A stretch of DNA of 64,000 nt, from the NCBI GenBank assembly GCA_019426215.1, contig CM033393.1, positions 28,274,591 to 28,338,590 on the forward strand, read 5' to 3'. The notes below the pieces were generated by a model. It was given only the letters and a program-made list of their open reading frames with translations, was not told the origin of the DNA and made no database searches. The DNA is from Buddleja alternifolia (lineage: Eukaryota; Streptophyta; Magnoliopsida; Lamiales; Scrophulariaceae). A program made the translations under genes and the position numbers. The stretch's first letter is position 1. Every line of letters starts with the position of its first letter. Shown here piece by piece: positions 22,253-34,563 of the stretch.

Positions 22253-24069
22253 TTTTGAGAGAGATAATATAACTGCAGAAAACAACCAAAATTCAATTAG
22301 ATAATTATGTTGTACCCAAGTAAAAATTAGGACTTTAATTTTTGACTTGGCTCCCACTACCTTTTTCGAACCATTGCACTCCCACTGCAATGAACGGAAA
22401 TCTCGTTGGAAAGATTTCATAGTGAGTGATTGAGTTCTTCAAAAATTTCAATGAGTTGTAATCTGTAACGATGTATGGCTCATTGGAACTTTGGAAGTGA
22501 CATGCCATGTCAACCAGTCTTACTGATGATTTAATCTACCTTTGGCTCATGGATCACTCAACCTCAGCCTGTAACGAAATATTGGTGGTGATGCACCTAA
22601 GTACTTTCCCATGAACTCCTATCGATCTAATAGTTGAATCTTATCTTGCAACCTGTAACGGTGTATGGGATAAGATTTGCTTCGACCGATGGCATCAAAT
22701 GCACTTGAAAAGATATGAATTATGAATTAATGCATAACCCCCATTAGTCGGGATGACGCCATGCATAACTCATAATCCCATCTTTTCCAAGTTTGATGGA
22801 GAGCCAGGATATCCAATATCCCCTACTTACTTAGTATTTTAATGTGGGAGAATTTTTGGAAAAATAAGGTCTCACTTTGCACATTAATTTATTACACGTA
22901 TATATGGATTATAATCATGCATGCATAGAAAAACCTAGTTATTCTAACAACATGCATTTCCATGGACATTCTAGATTGATCCAAGCCAATAGATCAATCA
23001 GGGGATAAGGGTCTATTGCAAATCTAATTACTAATAGATCTTCGGGCTCCAAGCTTGAAAAGGTCCTACCTCTAATATACACAACTCAGAAAGCACCCTA
23101 TACATCATACTACCAAAATTAAAAGTACAAACTGGGGGACAATTGCCCAATACAACCCAGATAATACTAAAGCGGTAAAACCCTAAGTCCATGGAAGCAT
23201 CCACCACAACATACATCAAAGCATGTAAGGAATAAGAAAACTATTTAAGTTTATGTTGATTTTGAGTTTAAAATCGAAAAGAAATTCAAAAACTGATTAA
23301 ATATAATTTAATTAGAAAAGATGAATCTTGGTTTCAATTTTAAAAGGAAATAAATCGAATTTATTATTTAGGAAATAAGTCAAACTTATTCCTAATTTAT
23401 TTTGGAAAAATATAATCAACCTAAAATAAATCCTATTTATTTAGTCGCCGCAAATCATAAATAAAAATCCAATTTAATTTATGACATTATTAAATCCAAA
23501 TTAATATTAAAGTCAAATCCAATTTTAACTTAATTAAATCCAATTTAATATTAAGAAAAACATTTTAGGAAAAAGGGATTTTTGACAAATCACGGGTCGA
23601 ATTCGTCTATTAGGGTCAAACCCTAATATTTATTAATTTATATATATATTTAAATATTAAAAATAAATAAATAAATATATATATTAATACACTGGACCGA
23701 GCCCAGCGCTCGTTTTCGTGCGCCGGGCAAAGGCCCAGCGCACGATTAGGGCGGCATATACCGCCCTAGTTCCGTCGTCGGGTGGCGGCGCAAATCAGCG
23801 CCGCCACCCCCCATTTTTTTTTGTTTTTCAAATTACATGAGCAACGGGGTGGTGCTCGCGTGTGCTTCAAACACACACGGTGATGCCACCCCGATTCGCC
23901 GTTGCCGGCGGCGAAAAAACATGTAATCGTGCGACGATTTAAAAGCGATGTATACTTTCAAAATTTCAGATTTAACATCGAATATTAAATACATAAAATC
24001 AAATTTTATAAAAATCCAACTTTAATCAACATAATCTTAAACGCAAAAATCATCAGATCCGTTTAAGTC
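22253..24069 (-). other. 5' leader of element C
   Basis: This 1.8-kb untranslated stretch between PBS and gag has, in minus-strand order: a GC-rich block (about 23690-23960), an AT-rich block (about 23230-23690), and three hairpins with stems at 22637-22645/22669-22677, 22553-22557/22588-22592 and 22449-22455/22479-22485. Then come two GTGGGAG boxes (around 22347-22390) and a TTTTCTGCAG acceptor-like site near 22275. The hairpin loops share CGTTACAG. The same order is seen in elements B and F. Confidence 0.7.
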
Positions 24070-24082
24070 GGCTCTGATACCA
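24070..24082 (-). promoter_or_regulatory. Primer-binding site of element C
   Basis: The minus strand reads TGGTATCAGAGCC directly after the 5' LTR, the standard plant initiator tRNA-Met complement. Confidence 0.95.
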
Positions 24083-24083
24083 C

Positions 24084-25703
24084 TGTTAGGAATCCCGTAC
24101 AGGAAAATAGAGAATTGCAGCGGAAGATTCAAAGATTCCTACCGGCAGATCACAAAAATAGACCTGATGATTTTTCATGAGTTTCGCAAAAATTTGAAAG
24201 AATAAACATAACTTATTGATTCGTTTATTGATTCTGCGGAACAACAATCCTCCAAAGGCTCCTGTCTCTAAAGCTTCACGCGAAACGAGCCTTTCAAAGA
24301 TCTCGAGACTCCTCCTTCTCTGCAGTAGTGGACGGCTAGAGAGGAGAGAGGGGAGGGAGTTCTTTTGTTTTTGTGTTGTGTAATGTTATCTTGTCACTTA
24401 GGGTTTGTTCCACTATAGGAGTCCTTTTAAACTGAACTAACGTGTGGAACAAGTTGGAGGCTACTACAAAAAGCCCTAAGTGGCCGCCCCTACTAGGGTT
24501 TCCTTGGACTGGGTGGGCTTTTAATTTGCTTGTGTAATTTCTAGCCCATCTGTATATATTTAAATTTAAATCCAATTTAAATATAATATATTATTAATAA
24601 TTCCAGTTAATTAATGTACTAATCAAATAATTTAATTTAATCGAATTGAATTAAATATTTAATTAATTGATTTAATCTAATTAAATCAATCAGTCCATTT
24701 AATTCTTTCTAAAAGATTTACACAAAAAGATACATCCCGCTCGTTTCTTATAGCGCGACTCTTTAGTTTCGTCTCAATTGGCAAAGGGAGAAATTACCTA
24801 AGGATGTGAATGTCACCTAGCCAGTCCCGTGGACTCACATCGTAACCCAATTGAGTACGAAATGAACGAATCATTTTACGAACCTCTTGATCATAAATGC
24901 CGTATGAGTATAAGCCCTTCACTGATGTATCCCGATCAAGGAGAGTCATGGAAAATGTCAAACTCACTAAACTTGATACTGTGCATTAGACTATAGCATA
25001 ATGAAATTACTAAATTACCCTCAGTGTCCCACATGAGTTAGTTTTTATGCTTTGGCCAAAGACTTTATAATTTCATTAGCCTATAATCGCACAGGATACT
25101 TACTCGTTTACTATCGAGACAATGAATCCCATCTTAGCGATCACTTCGAGGTCGACCACACCGACGGGTGATATGGGCCTAACTACTCTGGTAACAGATC
25201 CAATAACACAAGCACATTGATCATGAACCCTGGTCTAAGGCTCACAAATACTATTAGGATCAGTAATCAAATCATTGACAATCACTGAGTAAATACCCAT
25301 GTGATCGGATTACTACAAGCCGTGTTCGAATATGTCAATTCCATTGACATATCTATGATACTTGCTCCCACTACCCTATAGTGTTCGACTGGCACTCATC
25401 GTCAGAGCATGTGTCATACAAGTCGAATCTTAATGCCCAATTAAGATTCTTTGACTTGCGAACCCTTTTAAGTGATAAGGTGTAAGACTCTTCCCATGCC
25501 ACGTCTTTATTCCATAAAGAGCAAATAGTCAAACCTTTATTCACATGGACAATATGTTCAATACTTATTTAGATGCCATAAAGATTTATATGAACAAAAT
25601 ACAGATGCCTTTATTAATATCATTTTAATAGTTTGTACAACATAATGAGATACCCTAATCTAACTATTTTGTCCTCATTGGCATCTAGGGCATATACCTA
25701 ACA
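24084..25703 (-). repeat. 5' LTR of element C
   Basis: It is 1620 bp, begins TGTTAGGAATCC and ends CCTAACA. It is closely similar to 17890-19539, with small indels (an extra segment near 24460-24475, a missing segment near 25140). It is followed by element B gag sequence. Confidence 0.94.
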
Positions 25704-25924
25704 GTACCCACAAACCCGGATAATGTCTTCGACCCATTTCTCTTGAGCAGCGACTTTCTCCTCACTAGCACGCGTCCTTGTGGGTGCGACTGGGATATCG
25801 ACATCCAATACATACCCAGTGACTCTATATTGAGGACTATCCTCAAGTTTCGGAGCCAATCGACATAGTTTGGACCATTTAAAGTGTTCTTCTCAAGTAG
25901 TACAGACAATAGGTTGATAGTCAT
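25704..25924 (-). pseudogene. gag N-terminus of element B
   Basis: The likely start MTINLLSVLLEKNTLNGPNYVDWLRNLRIVL is at 25924, a typical copia gag opening (L-x-G-x-N-Y-x-x-W). It continues through the poorly conserved MYWMSISQSHPQ region and is cut at 25703 by the LTR of element C. The matching downstream gag part appears at 17680-17884, with the middle missing. Confidence 0.85.
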
Positions 25925-27182
25925 AATGAGAGAGATAATAACCAATTAACTGCAGAAAAGTAAAAAGACTTATTAGATTGTATTGTAATTATAATTAGTG
26001 TTCCAAGTTTAAATTAAGGACTTTCAAAATAAACTTAGCTCCCACTACATTTTTCAAAAATCCACGCTCCCACTGTGGAATTCAGAAGTCATCATTGGAA
26101 GGCTTCGTAGTGGTGATTGTTTTCTTTAGCTAGATTAATAGGTTGCAATATTTTGCTGGTATGTGACCTAATTAATACATTAAAATGATGTCCAACATCA
26201 ACCCTTCGAATGGATGATTCAATCCCTTTGTCCATTATTCATCAAATCTCAACCTTTTAACGATCTTATTAATTTATGAATAATTTAAATTCAACCCACT
26301 GACTATCTATTAGTCTAACAATTGAATTTCACCTTGCAACCTTATGCTGATATGTGGGGTGAAATTTGTTTCGACTAATGGCATTTCATGCACTTAGAAA
26401 AATTCAAAATATATTTCAATATATAACCCCCATTGCTTAGGGACGATATTATATATTAAATATCAGTTTAATTTCTCCTAAGTTCAATGGAGGACCGGAT
26501 ACCTAGTACCCTTTACTAACTTAATATTTTCAAAGTGGGTGTATTTAAATTATTTATTATGCGTCACTTTGCACATTAATCCATTTTATACTAAACATAC
26601 AAACATGGATTAAAATAAAAGGATAGCAATCCTAGAAAGCTAACAACACATGATTCATGGACTTTTAATCATAGATTGACACTAAAGCTTCCAAAGTTTC
26701 TCTTGGTATCTCCTCGGCTCGACTTGAATTTCTCCTTTGGGCTTATTCTATTTCTAACTATTAAATTTCAATATAAGCCATCTATACAAAACTAATCTAG
26801 AAAATAAAAAATAAGCTCAAAAAGGCCTTTACAACCCATCGAAAAGAAATACAAATATAAATGAGCGTAAGTCCATGAATTATGTCTTCCATCACATAAT
26901 ACAAGAAAACCATCTATGTTAATTTTTAATTAAATTCTAAATTCAATTATTGTTTTTCATATTCTCAAGGAAATTAAATTCATTTAGTTCTATTTGAAAA
27001 TTCAATTTTAATGAAAATTAATCTCTAAGATATTAAAATTAATTTCACAATAGAAAGAATCCAATTTAATTTAAAGTCTAACTTTAATTAACATTAAATT
27101 AGATGAAATTAAAATACTTTTATTAAATAAATAATATTATTTATTTTTGCATTAAAATTCAATTTTAATCAAAAACTAAATA

Positions 27183-27213
<31 letters not shown>

Positions 27214-27522
27214 AAATGACCCGGGGCCCAATTTCACAGTAGCCCAGCTGCCGCAATGTGTGAGCCCAATCTAGGGTGATGGGCTCGCACAACAGTGCCA
27301 TTCTGCCGGCGCCCATCTGAAATTTGCATTTTTTAATTTTCATCACATAAATTACATAAAATTCAACTTTATTAATTTCTAACAAACGAAAAATAAACAA
27401 AATCCTCAAGAATACAAAAAATGCAAAATCCACATATCTAATCATGTATCGATAAATACTGTAAATCATGCATCTTTATCACATATTTACACATAACTTA
27501 GATACGCCGAACCCCGAGATTT
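25925..27522 (-). other. 5' leader of element B
   Basis: It is untranslated sequence between PBS and gag. In minus-strand order it has a short GC-rich block (27215-27310), an AT-rich block with a (TA)n run, and three hairpins with stems 26325-26333/26358-26366, 26235-26242/26276-26283 and 26134-26143/26166-26176. Then come two GTGGGAG boxes (26036-26090) and a TTTTCTGCAG acceptor-like site near 25955. The layout copies the leaders of C and F. Confidence 0.7.
27183..27208. repeat. (TA)n microsatellite
   Basis: An uninterrupted TATATA run in the leader of element B. Confidence 0.95.
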
Positions 27523-27523
27523 T

Positions 27524-27535
27524 GCTCTAACACCA
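27524..27535 (-). promoter_or_regulatory. Degenerate primer-binding site of element B
   Basis: The minus strand reads TGGTGTTAGAGC, two changes from the initiator tRNA-Met complement TGGTATCAGAGC, one base from the 5' LTR. Confidence 0.8.
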
Positions 27536-27536
27536 C

Positions 27537-29190
27537 TGTTGGGGAAAAATAACCAAACGCAACGGAAATGGAATTTTAGAATTTTATTTGGATTTCCCCA
27601 TTACAGGATCAATCCCTGGGTTTTATCAGACGTATGTATGATAAAGTAAACAATACTTTACCCATCGCGAAGTGGTTGGAGAATCTCAAAATTTCAAATC
27701 AATCAACTTCGTCGCGAATAACTCCGGTTGAAATCTTGATAATCCGAGCAGTCCAAAAGTGCTACCTCTAAATTGTCTCGCCGAAAAAAGTTTGATCAAA
27801 AAAAATCTCCTCCTTGCTTGGAACTATGACTGACGGCTAGGGCTAGGGGAGAGAGATGAATTTTTTTCTTGTCGCTCAAATGTTAATTATAACTTATGAC
27901 CTAGGTATTAACTAATGTGATATATTTATATCACTTACGTTAATACCTTGGACTTAATTTAGCTCATTATGGACACCTATTGGCCGCCCCTTTATGGTCT
28001 TGATGCTCCTCTTGGTGTACCAATTTGAGCTCGGTCCAATCCATTATGTAATTAATTAATTCAATCCAATTAATTAATCTAATAAAATAATAAATAGGAT
28101 ATTTAATTACTTTTATTTCTTCAAGAAATAATACATTAATTAAATTATAAATGAATTAACTTATTTCTTCAAATAATTAATTTCATTTGACAAATTTTAA
28201 GTATCCAAAATTTAAAATATTACCACAAGAAATAATCCATATTTTCTATCGATTTTTCCTTTTTAAGCATGACTCTTTAGGTTCATCTATATTTGGCAAT
28301 GGGAGAATTCCATTGAATATGGGCCCACCTAGCCAGTCAAGTGGTCCATATTGTAACCCAAATAAGATGAAATGATTGAAACATTTTTTACCTTTCCTAT
28401 TGTAAATGCCGTGTGAATATAAACTCGTCGTTTCCTTATCTTGGTCAAGTGAGAGTCATGGTTTTAGGTCAAACTCACTAACTTGACACTATGCTATATT
28501 TATAATAAATCCAGATCAGTTAATGCTTTGGCCAAAGACTTTAAGATCTAAATTACTTATAAATGCATAGGATAATTCCTCGTTCACCTTCGGGTGAACG
28601 AATCCCATCTTGGATATCAGTTATGACTACTACTTGCCCATTAGGTTGCAGTTTGAGGTTGACCCCACCAAAGGGTGAATTGGGTCTAACTACTCTAATG
28701 ACAAACCTAATGTCAATAGTAAATCTTCAATTCGATTCCTCAGGTCTAAAGTTCAGACACACCTATTACAACTTAATCAATTCTGTCATTGATTGTCAAA
28801 GAGTGAAAACTTATGTGACAGAATCAATGGGAGTCATGTCTGAGTGCCACTATCTCCATCAGTGCACCTATGATGTGAGTCATTCACTACTTCCTAGTGA
28901 TTGACGGACACCTTTCTCGTCAAAACCTCATATCATACAAGTTTTCATGATTTTCAATGCCCAATTGAAAATCATTGACTTGCAGACTATTCTAGTACCC
29001 AAGTATCAAACTCCTCTAGTGCCTTAGAAAGTTAACTCTTGTGTTCATGGAATTATAGATGATTGCCATATATAAATGTCAATATAATAGTAAACAATTA
29101 ATTCTCTTTTATTAATAGAATGCGTAACAATTACAAATTAATAATGTCCTAATATTTTCTAATCCTCTAGTGGCATTTGAGGACATTAAC
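27537..29190 (-). repeat. 5' LTR of element B (right edge removed by element D)
   Basis: It begins TGTTGGGGAAAAATAACC and matches 12645-14311. It stops at GGACATTAAC; the expected last six bases CTAACA are absent because element D starts at 29191. Confidence 0.9.
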
Positions 29191-30503
29191 TGTTAGGAAA
29201 CTTCATGTTAGATGTTTTGATGATGACAAGATAGGTTTTCAAGTTAGACCCCAAAAATAACGTAAGTTTATGTTTTCATAGATCAATTGTATAAGCATTT
29301 GAAAGTTTGTAATTTTGTTAGGCTTGTAACTTTTATCTTTGTAGATTTTAGACTAAGTATTGAATACCAAGTCGCAAGTAGAATTCTAGGTGAGTCTATT
29401 AGAGATGAAGTTGAAGATCAGCGTTTGAAGTCAAGTGCAGATGAAGATTTGTTCTTAGCGTTTGTCAAACGCTAAAGGATTGTTTCAGGATTTATGAATC
29501 AAGCGCTCAAAACACTCAAGCGATCAAGGATAAGATTCACCTAAAATAAATTCTCAAGTCATGAAGGACTTAAATGCAATCATCAACGGATATTTATTTC
29601 CAACAGGAAATAAATTCACACTCATTAAATGCTCGATAAGTGCATTAAATGTGATAAGCTATTATGACTTGTGGACAAGCCACCTTTTGACTAGACTGTC
29701 AGATTTCATAGTTATAAACTTGCCCATATCCAATCGGAACCAGCAGAAATTAAAGAACGTTAGAAAGGGACTGTTTAACGAGCTGCGTGAGGTACACGCG
29801 CCCACATGTGTCCAATGGACAAATCCCAAGAAACCCAATAAATAGTACCCTTCAGCAAACCCTAAAGATACGTACATACACAAGAAAAGGGTTAATACTT
29901 TGCTGAAATTACCCCTCAACATATTTCATCTGAGTGAGAAAGTTTGTTGGCATTTTTGTATGAGAGAAGCTTGTTGAAGAAGATCTCTATTGGAGCTGAA
30001 GTGTGTGATCAAGGAGCTCAAGATCGTCTTCCCTTTCATCTATTTTGTAGAAGTCTCTATGTGACTCTTCGATAATCAATCTAGTGAATTCCTCCAAGTG
30101 CATAGAAAAAAAATGACGTAGCTAGGATTGCATCACCCAGTGAACCTTACAATATCTTGTGCTATTTATTGTTTTATTGCTTTACTTTACATTTGCACAT
30201 TATATCTTGAAAAATCTTTCAAAACAATTGAGCGACTAAATCAAGTTAAATTGAACGCTAAGCTATAAAATCATTTTTGTTGTGCTAACCCTGATTAGGA
30301 GATTGAAACATTACCCTACCTTGGTAATTGTTGAAATCACTAAGTCTAAGTTATCTTACTTTAGGCGCCTGACCTAGCGCTAAGCTTTCCAATCGTTCAA
30401 ATTCTTCAAAGTAATACGAAAGTTTTTGAAATCTAAAAAAACTTCAGGGTCTATTCAACCCCCATCCCTTCTAGACCCTTTCGTATGCCACTTGGGACCA
30501 TCA
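29191..30503 (+). repeat. 5' LTR of element D
   Basis: It is 1313 bp, starts TGTTAGGAAACTTCATGTTAGATG and ends CACTTGGGACCATCA. It matches the LTRs of A and E at both ends and around the GATGATGACAA motif. The middle differs, so D is a divergent member. TATA-like AATAAATAG lies at 29837-29845. Confidence 0.9.
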
Positions 30504-30505
30504 AG

Positions 30506-30519
30506 TGGTATCAGAGCGG
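30506..30519 (+). promoter_or_regulatory. Primer-binding site of element D
   Basis: TGGTATCAGAGCGG two bases after the LTR end is complementary to initiator tRNA-Met. Confidence 0.93.
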
Positions 30520-30610
30520 TTGAAGTAGAAACCCAAGCGTTTCCGAGCATAACTGCTTGTTTAGATCCATTTTTTTTAACTTAGTCGTTTGTTTCTTTGA
30601 ATCTCATATC

Positions 30611-32826
30611 ATGGCTTTTAACAAGATGCCTAAGCTGGTTGAATCAAATTATGATTCATGAAAACTTAGAGCATTTGCATATTTATGTTTGTTTGATAAT
30701 GAGATGTGTGATGTAATTACAGATGGCCCCATTGCGATCATGAAAGTTGAAACTCGAGCCCTTGGAGCGACAAAAGCTACTCCAGATGGTTATGTCGAGA
30801 AGCCTAAGTTAGAATGGACACTAGAAGATCGAAAAAGAGCGAATCTAGATAATGTTGGATGAAGCACTCTCTACTCAGCATTAGAGACAATGATGCATTG
30901 TTCAACAAGATGAAGCAATGTAAGATTTCAAAAGAAATATGGGATAAGTTGGCTATCGTGTGTGAAGGTTCAGCACAAATGAAGGAGAAGCTCTCCATAT
31001 CTATGCAAAGATTTGAGCATTTCAAGATGTAGCCCAACGAGACGCTAGAACAATTGGATGCAAGGTTTACTTTGCTTATCACAGAGTTAGTGTCACTAGA
31101 CAATAAACTGACCAACAAGAAAATGTTCAACAAGATATTCAGAATCCTTCCAAGCAAATATTTGATTAAGACTGTTGCTATGAAAGAATTACAGACTTTT
31201 GAGACTTTAACTCCGGAACATGTATTTTCGGAGTTGAAGGAATTTGAGTTCGAATTGGATGAAGTCAGTGACACATCAACTTTAGCGACTGAATCAGGAG
31301 CTTTAATCGCTCCTACCAAAAGTCAGGATAAAGCGATTAGTAAGGTGAAATCAACGGAATCCAATGAGGAAAAAGAGATGGCTTTATTGGTCAAGAAATT
31401 TAAGAAATTTCTAAGATATGAAAAGAGAAACCCTATTGGACAAACTTCATTTCAAACCTCTCTCCCTGCACCAGCACCTCAGTATCAAGCGCCACTGTAT
31501 TTTGCACCACAATCAATAGCGCCAGTTCCTTACCAAGTGCCTCCGCCCCCTACTTAGAATCTCTTAGCGCCAGTAGTTTCCAAAAGGTTATCAAATAAAT
31601 AAAAAATGAAAACTAACCTTTGTTATAACTGCAGGAAACCAGAGCACCACCATGTAAATTGGCCTTATCCGAATGTATCTAAGCCAACAAGACAAGATTA
31701 TGCGGATAGAAACCAATTCAGGAGCAACCTTCGCCAACAAAGTTTGCTAGCGGAATCCGAGCTATTCTCCTCACCTGAAGAGGACTTGGAATCATCAGAT
31801 GAAAGCAGTGATGATGAGCCGTCAAGTGACTCAGCGTTAATTTGTCTCATGACGAGAGATGAAGTAGTGTTTGATGACTCGCTATCTAAGGTAAACAATG
31901 AATTATCTCATCCTCTTTCTTATGATGAATTACTTGACAAAATAAATGAGTATTATAAATATTGTCAAGATGCCAGAAAGATATATTAAAATCACTTTGA
32001 TATCATTTCATCGCTCACAAGTGATAAAGTGACACTCAAGGCAGAGTTGCAAGTTCAGCAACAATGCATTGAAAAGAATCAATCGCTTGAGAGTGAAATT
32101 ATCCAACGAAAAAGTGATATTGATATAATAGTCAAGAGAAAAGCTGAATTGATCGCTAGACTTGTCAAATCAGAGCAGCTTGTCTCATCATTATCCAAAA
32201 CATCAAGAAAGCTAGATAATGTGACTGAGGTAACCAAACTTTTTGGTGAAAAGACCGGTTTAGGTTGTGATAAATTTGGTCAAAGATCAAAAGCGTCTAA
32301 GGTTACGACAACCAACAAAGGAAAAGGTGTATTCATTGTTAAGAGGAGTTCAAATAATCAAACGCTGAATGAACCCGAGGACAATGATAAGAGGCCAGAT
32401 GAGAAGGTCAATACCAACTCAGGCAATAAGGAGAAGACGAAAGTGAATGATTCACATAAGAAAGTTCATCCAAACGCTCAAAAAGCTAAAGATAAACCAT
32501 CTACAAGTGAATCAAACGCTAAGCGTCAATCGCCAAAAGCGACTCCTAAGCCATTGCCGAGGAAAAACCAACATCAATATCCTCAAAAATCTAGATCATA
32601 TTATCGATACTATGATGATTATGATTATGATTATGAATATGATTATTATTATAATCGAGGATATTACTATACACATTAAAAGCACACACAACACAAATCG
32701 AAACCCAAGAAGGCCAATCTTCCCATAATGAAGACAATAGAAATATCAGTTCTGAAAGTTTTAATTAAAACCAAAGTCACTAACGTTGAAGGACCCAAAA
32801 CAACATGGGTACCTAAGAAGAATTAG
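30611..32826 (+). pseudogene. gag of element D
   Basis: It starts MAFNKMPKLVESNYDS and ends at a TAG at 32824. The conserved order is gag helical domain, zinc knuckle, acidic patch, coiled coil (AELQVQQQCIEKNQSLESEI to SLSKTSRKLDN), Lys-rich region and a Tyr/Asp tail (DDYDYDYEYDYYYN). The knuckle reads CYNCRKPEHHHVNW, so the last Cys is Trp. Stops include TGG to TGA near 30659, CGA to TGA near 30860 and a Gln codon to TAG near 31555, plus a frameshift around 30860-31050. The longest open part is 31054-31557. Confidence 0.88.
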
Positions 32827-32869
32827 AACTGTCTTGTAAGTACAGGTACCTAGAGCTAACACCGATACT

Positions 32870-34549
32870 TGTTGGGTTTGTGCCCTCGATGCCAACGAGG
32901 AATTAGAGAATAGGGCACTAGTTTATATTGTACAACCTATTAATTATATAAAGGCATTAGCAAGTTGTTCATATATTTCTTAATGGCATCTATAAGTCTT
33001 AAATGAACAACTATTCCATGTGTGTCAAGGCAAACCTTCGCACTCCGTATAGTAGTTAAGGAGATGGGCACTGAAAGGATTGGTACTTGATCACTTAAAA
33101 TGGTTCGCAAGTTGGAGAATCTCAATTGGGCATTGAGATTCATCTGGACTTGTATGACACATGCTCTGACAAGGAGTGCCACTCTAACACTATGGGATAG
33201 TGGGAGTTTGTGTCATGGATACATTGATTGGATTGGATTAGTGTATTCGAACACGGCTCATAGTAATCCGATCACATGAGTTTTTACTCAGTGATTGTCA
33301 ATGATCGGATTACTGATTATGATAGTATGCGTGAGCCTTTGACCTAAGTAATCAAGTTGAAGATGTGCTTGTGACATCAAGTCTGTCATTAGAGTAGTTA
33401 GATCCAATTCAACCATTGGTGGGGTCGACCTCGAAGTGCGGCTTGATGGAAAAGTAGCAGTCTTAACTGGTTAGCAAAATGGAATTCATTGTCTCAAAAG
33501 TAAACGAGAAGTATCCTATGCGATCATGAGTAAATGAGATTAAAGTCTCTGGCCAGAGCTCATGAACTAACTCGTGTTTGACACGGAGAGTAGTCATATT
33601 ACTATGATTCTTAGCATAGCATCGAGTCCTGTGAGTTTGACATATTCCATGACTTTCACTCGATCGGGATACATCAGTGAAGGGCTTATACTCATACAGT
33701 ATTCATAATCTAGAGGTTCGTAATGACGTAGTCATTTCGTACTCGATTGGGCTACGATGTGGGGCCACGGTGCTGGATAGGTGTCACCCACATTCTTTGG
33801 CTTCTTCCCATTGCCAATTGAGACGAACATAGAGAATCACGCTATAGGAATAGACAAGGAAATTGATTGTTGTATTTGGAGAGCATTTTGGTAATTTGTC
33901 CTTTGGAAGGACGAATTAATTAATTGGATGAATTAATTTACTTAGTTGTTTAATTGGATTAAACATAGATAATTAAATTAATTATGTTGACTAGGTCAAC
34001 TATGATATTAATTAATTATTTAGTTAATCAATTAATTAGAATACTAATTTAATCTGTGTATATTTAATTGGATTAAGTATCATAGAATTAAATTAATTGG
34101 GCTAAGATTACTAAAGTCAACATAGCCCAATGTAAGTCCAATTGGGCCCTTAGGGGCGTGTGTTTTCGTGGGCTTAGTTGGAGGATTTAATCCTCCAACA
34201 CAGGCCAGAAACCAAAACAGTTGAAAAACACAATACTGAAATCCTCCACCAAAAATACAATACAGAGAAAAATAATTCTCGTCCTCTCTCTCTCACCTAG
34301 CCGGCATCGTGGAGAAAAAGAGATGGAGATTTCCAGGGTCGATTTCGACGCGTGATTTTTTAGAGATGGGACATGTGGACCGTTGATCGAAGATTTGAAG
34401 ATTCGCGGGTATTGATTGAATAAGCGAAAAGGTAGGTTTTCGCGTTCATCCTCATAATTGAAATCAACGAACAAACAAATTGATCTTGGCTTTGGGAATC
34501 CGGATATGATTTTTAAATTCCACTGTGCATGATACCAGGATTCCCAACA
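32870..34549 (+). repeat. 5' LTR of element F
   Basis: It is 1680 bp, begins TGTTGGGTTTGTGCCC and ends GGATTCCCAACA. By eye it is closely similar to 52765-54435. It has an extra segment near 33920-33945 that is missing from the 3' copy. Confidence 0.95.
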
Positions 34550-34550
34550 G

Positions 34551-34563
34551 TGGTATCAGAGCC
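34551..34563 (+). promoter_or_regulatory. Primer-binding site of element F
   Basis: TGGTATCAGAGCC one base after the LTR, the initiator tRNA-Met complement. Confidence 0.95.

Larger units (their letters stand above)
17890..25703 (-). mobile_element. Element C: internally deleted Ty1/copia retrotransposon with two gag modules
   Basis: LTRs 17890-19539 and 24084-25703 flank an internal region with PBS, leader, gag, protease and GAG-pre-integrase, then a jump straight to the end of RT and RNase H. Integrase and the RT catalytic core are missing, so it could not move by itself. Gag is present twice in tandem. The sequences beside the LTRs are ATTTC (17885-17889) and GTACC (25704-25708), which do not match. 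Loss of B's gag middle at the same point suggests a deletion or recombination at the target. Confidence 0.92.
12645..29190 (-). mobile_element. Element B: degenerate Ty1/copia retrotransposon, split by element C
   Basis: The LTRs are 12645-14311 and 27537-29190. The minus-strand order is 5' LTR, PBS, leader, gag start (25924 down to 25704), element C, then the rest of gag, protease, integrase, RT, RNase H, PPT and 3' LTR. All coding parts are broken. The middle of gag is missing where C sits. The left edge of the 3' LTR is mutated (ATATGGGG for TGTTGGGG). The right edge is lost because element D entered 6 bp inside the LTR, so no target duplication can be read. Confidence 0.88.

Noticed and set aside
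24070..24082. tRNA-like sequence
   Set aside because: It is only a 13-base complement of tRNA-Met, a primer-binding site, not a tRNA gene.
29287..29475. 62-codon frame with host-like look in D's LTR
   Set aside because: It sits wholly in the LTR, has no domain, and is not kept in related LTRs.
33000..33182. 80-codon minus-strand frame repeated at 52835-53077
   Set aside because: The repeat is due to the two LTRs of F; no protein family is evident.
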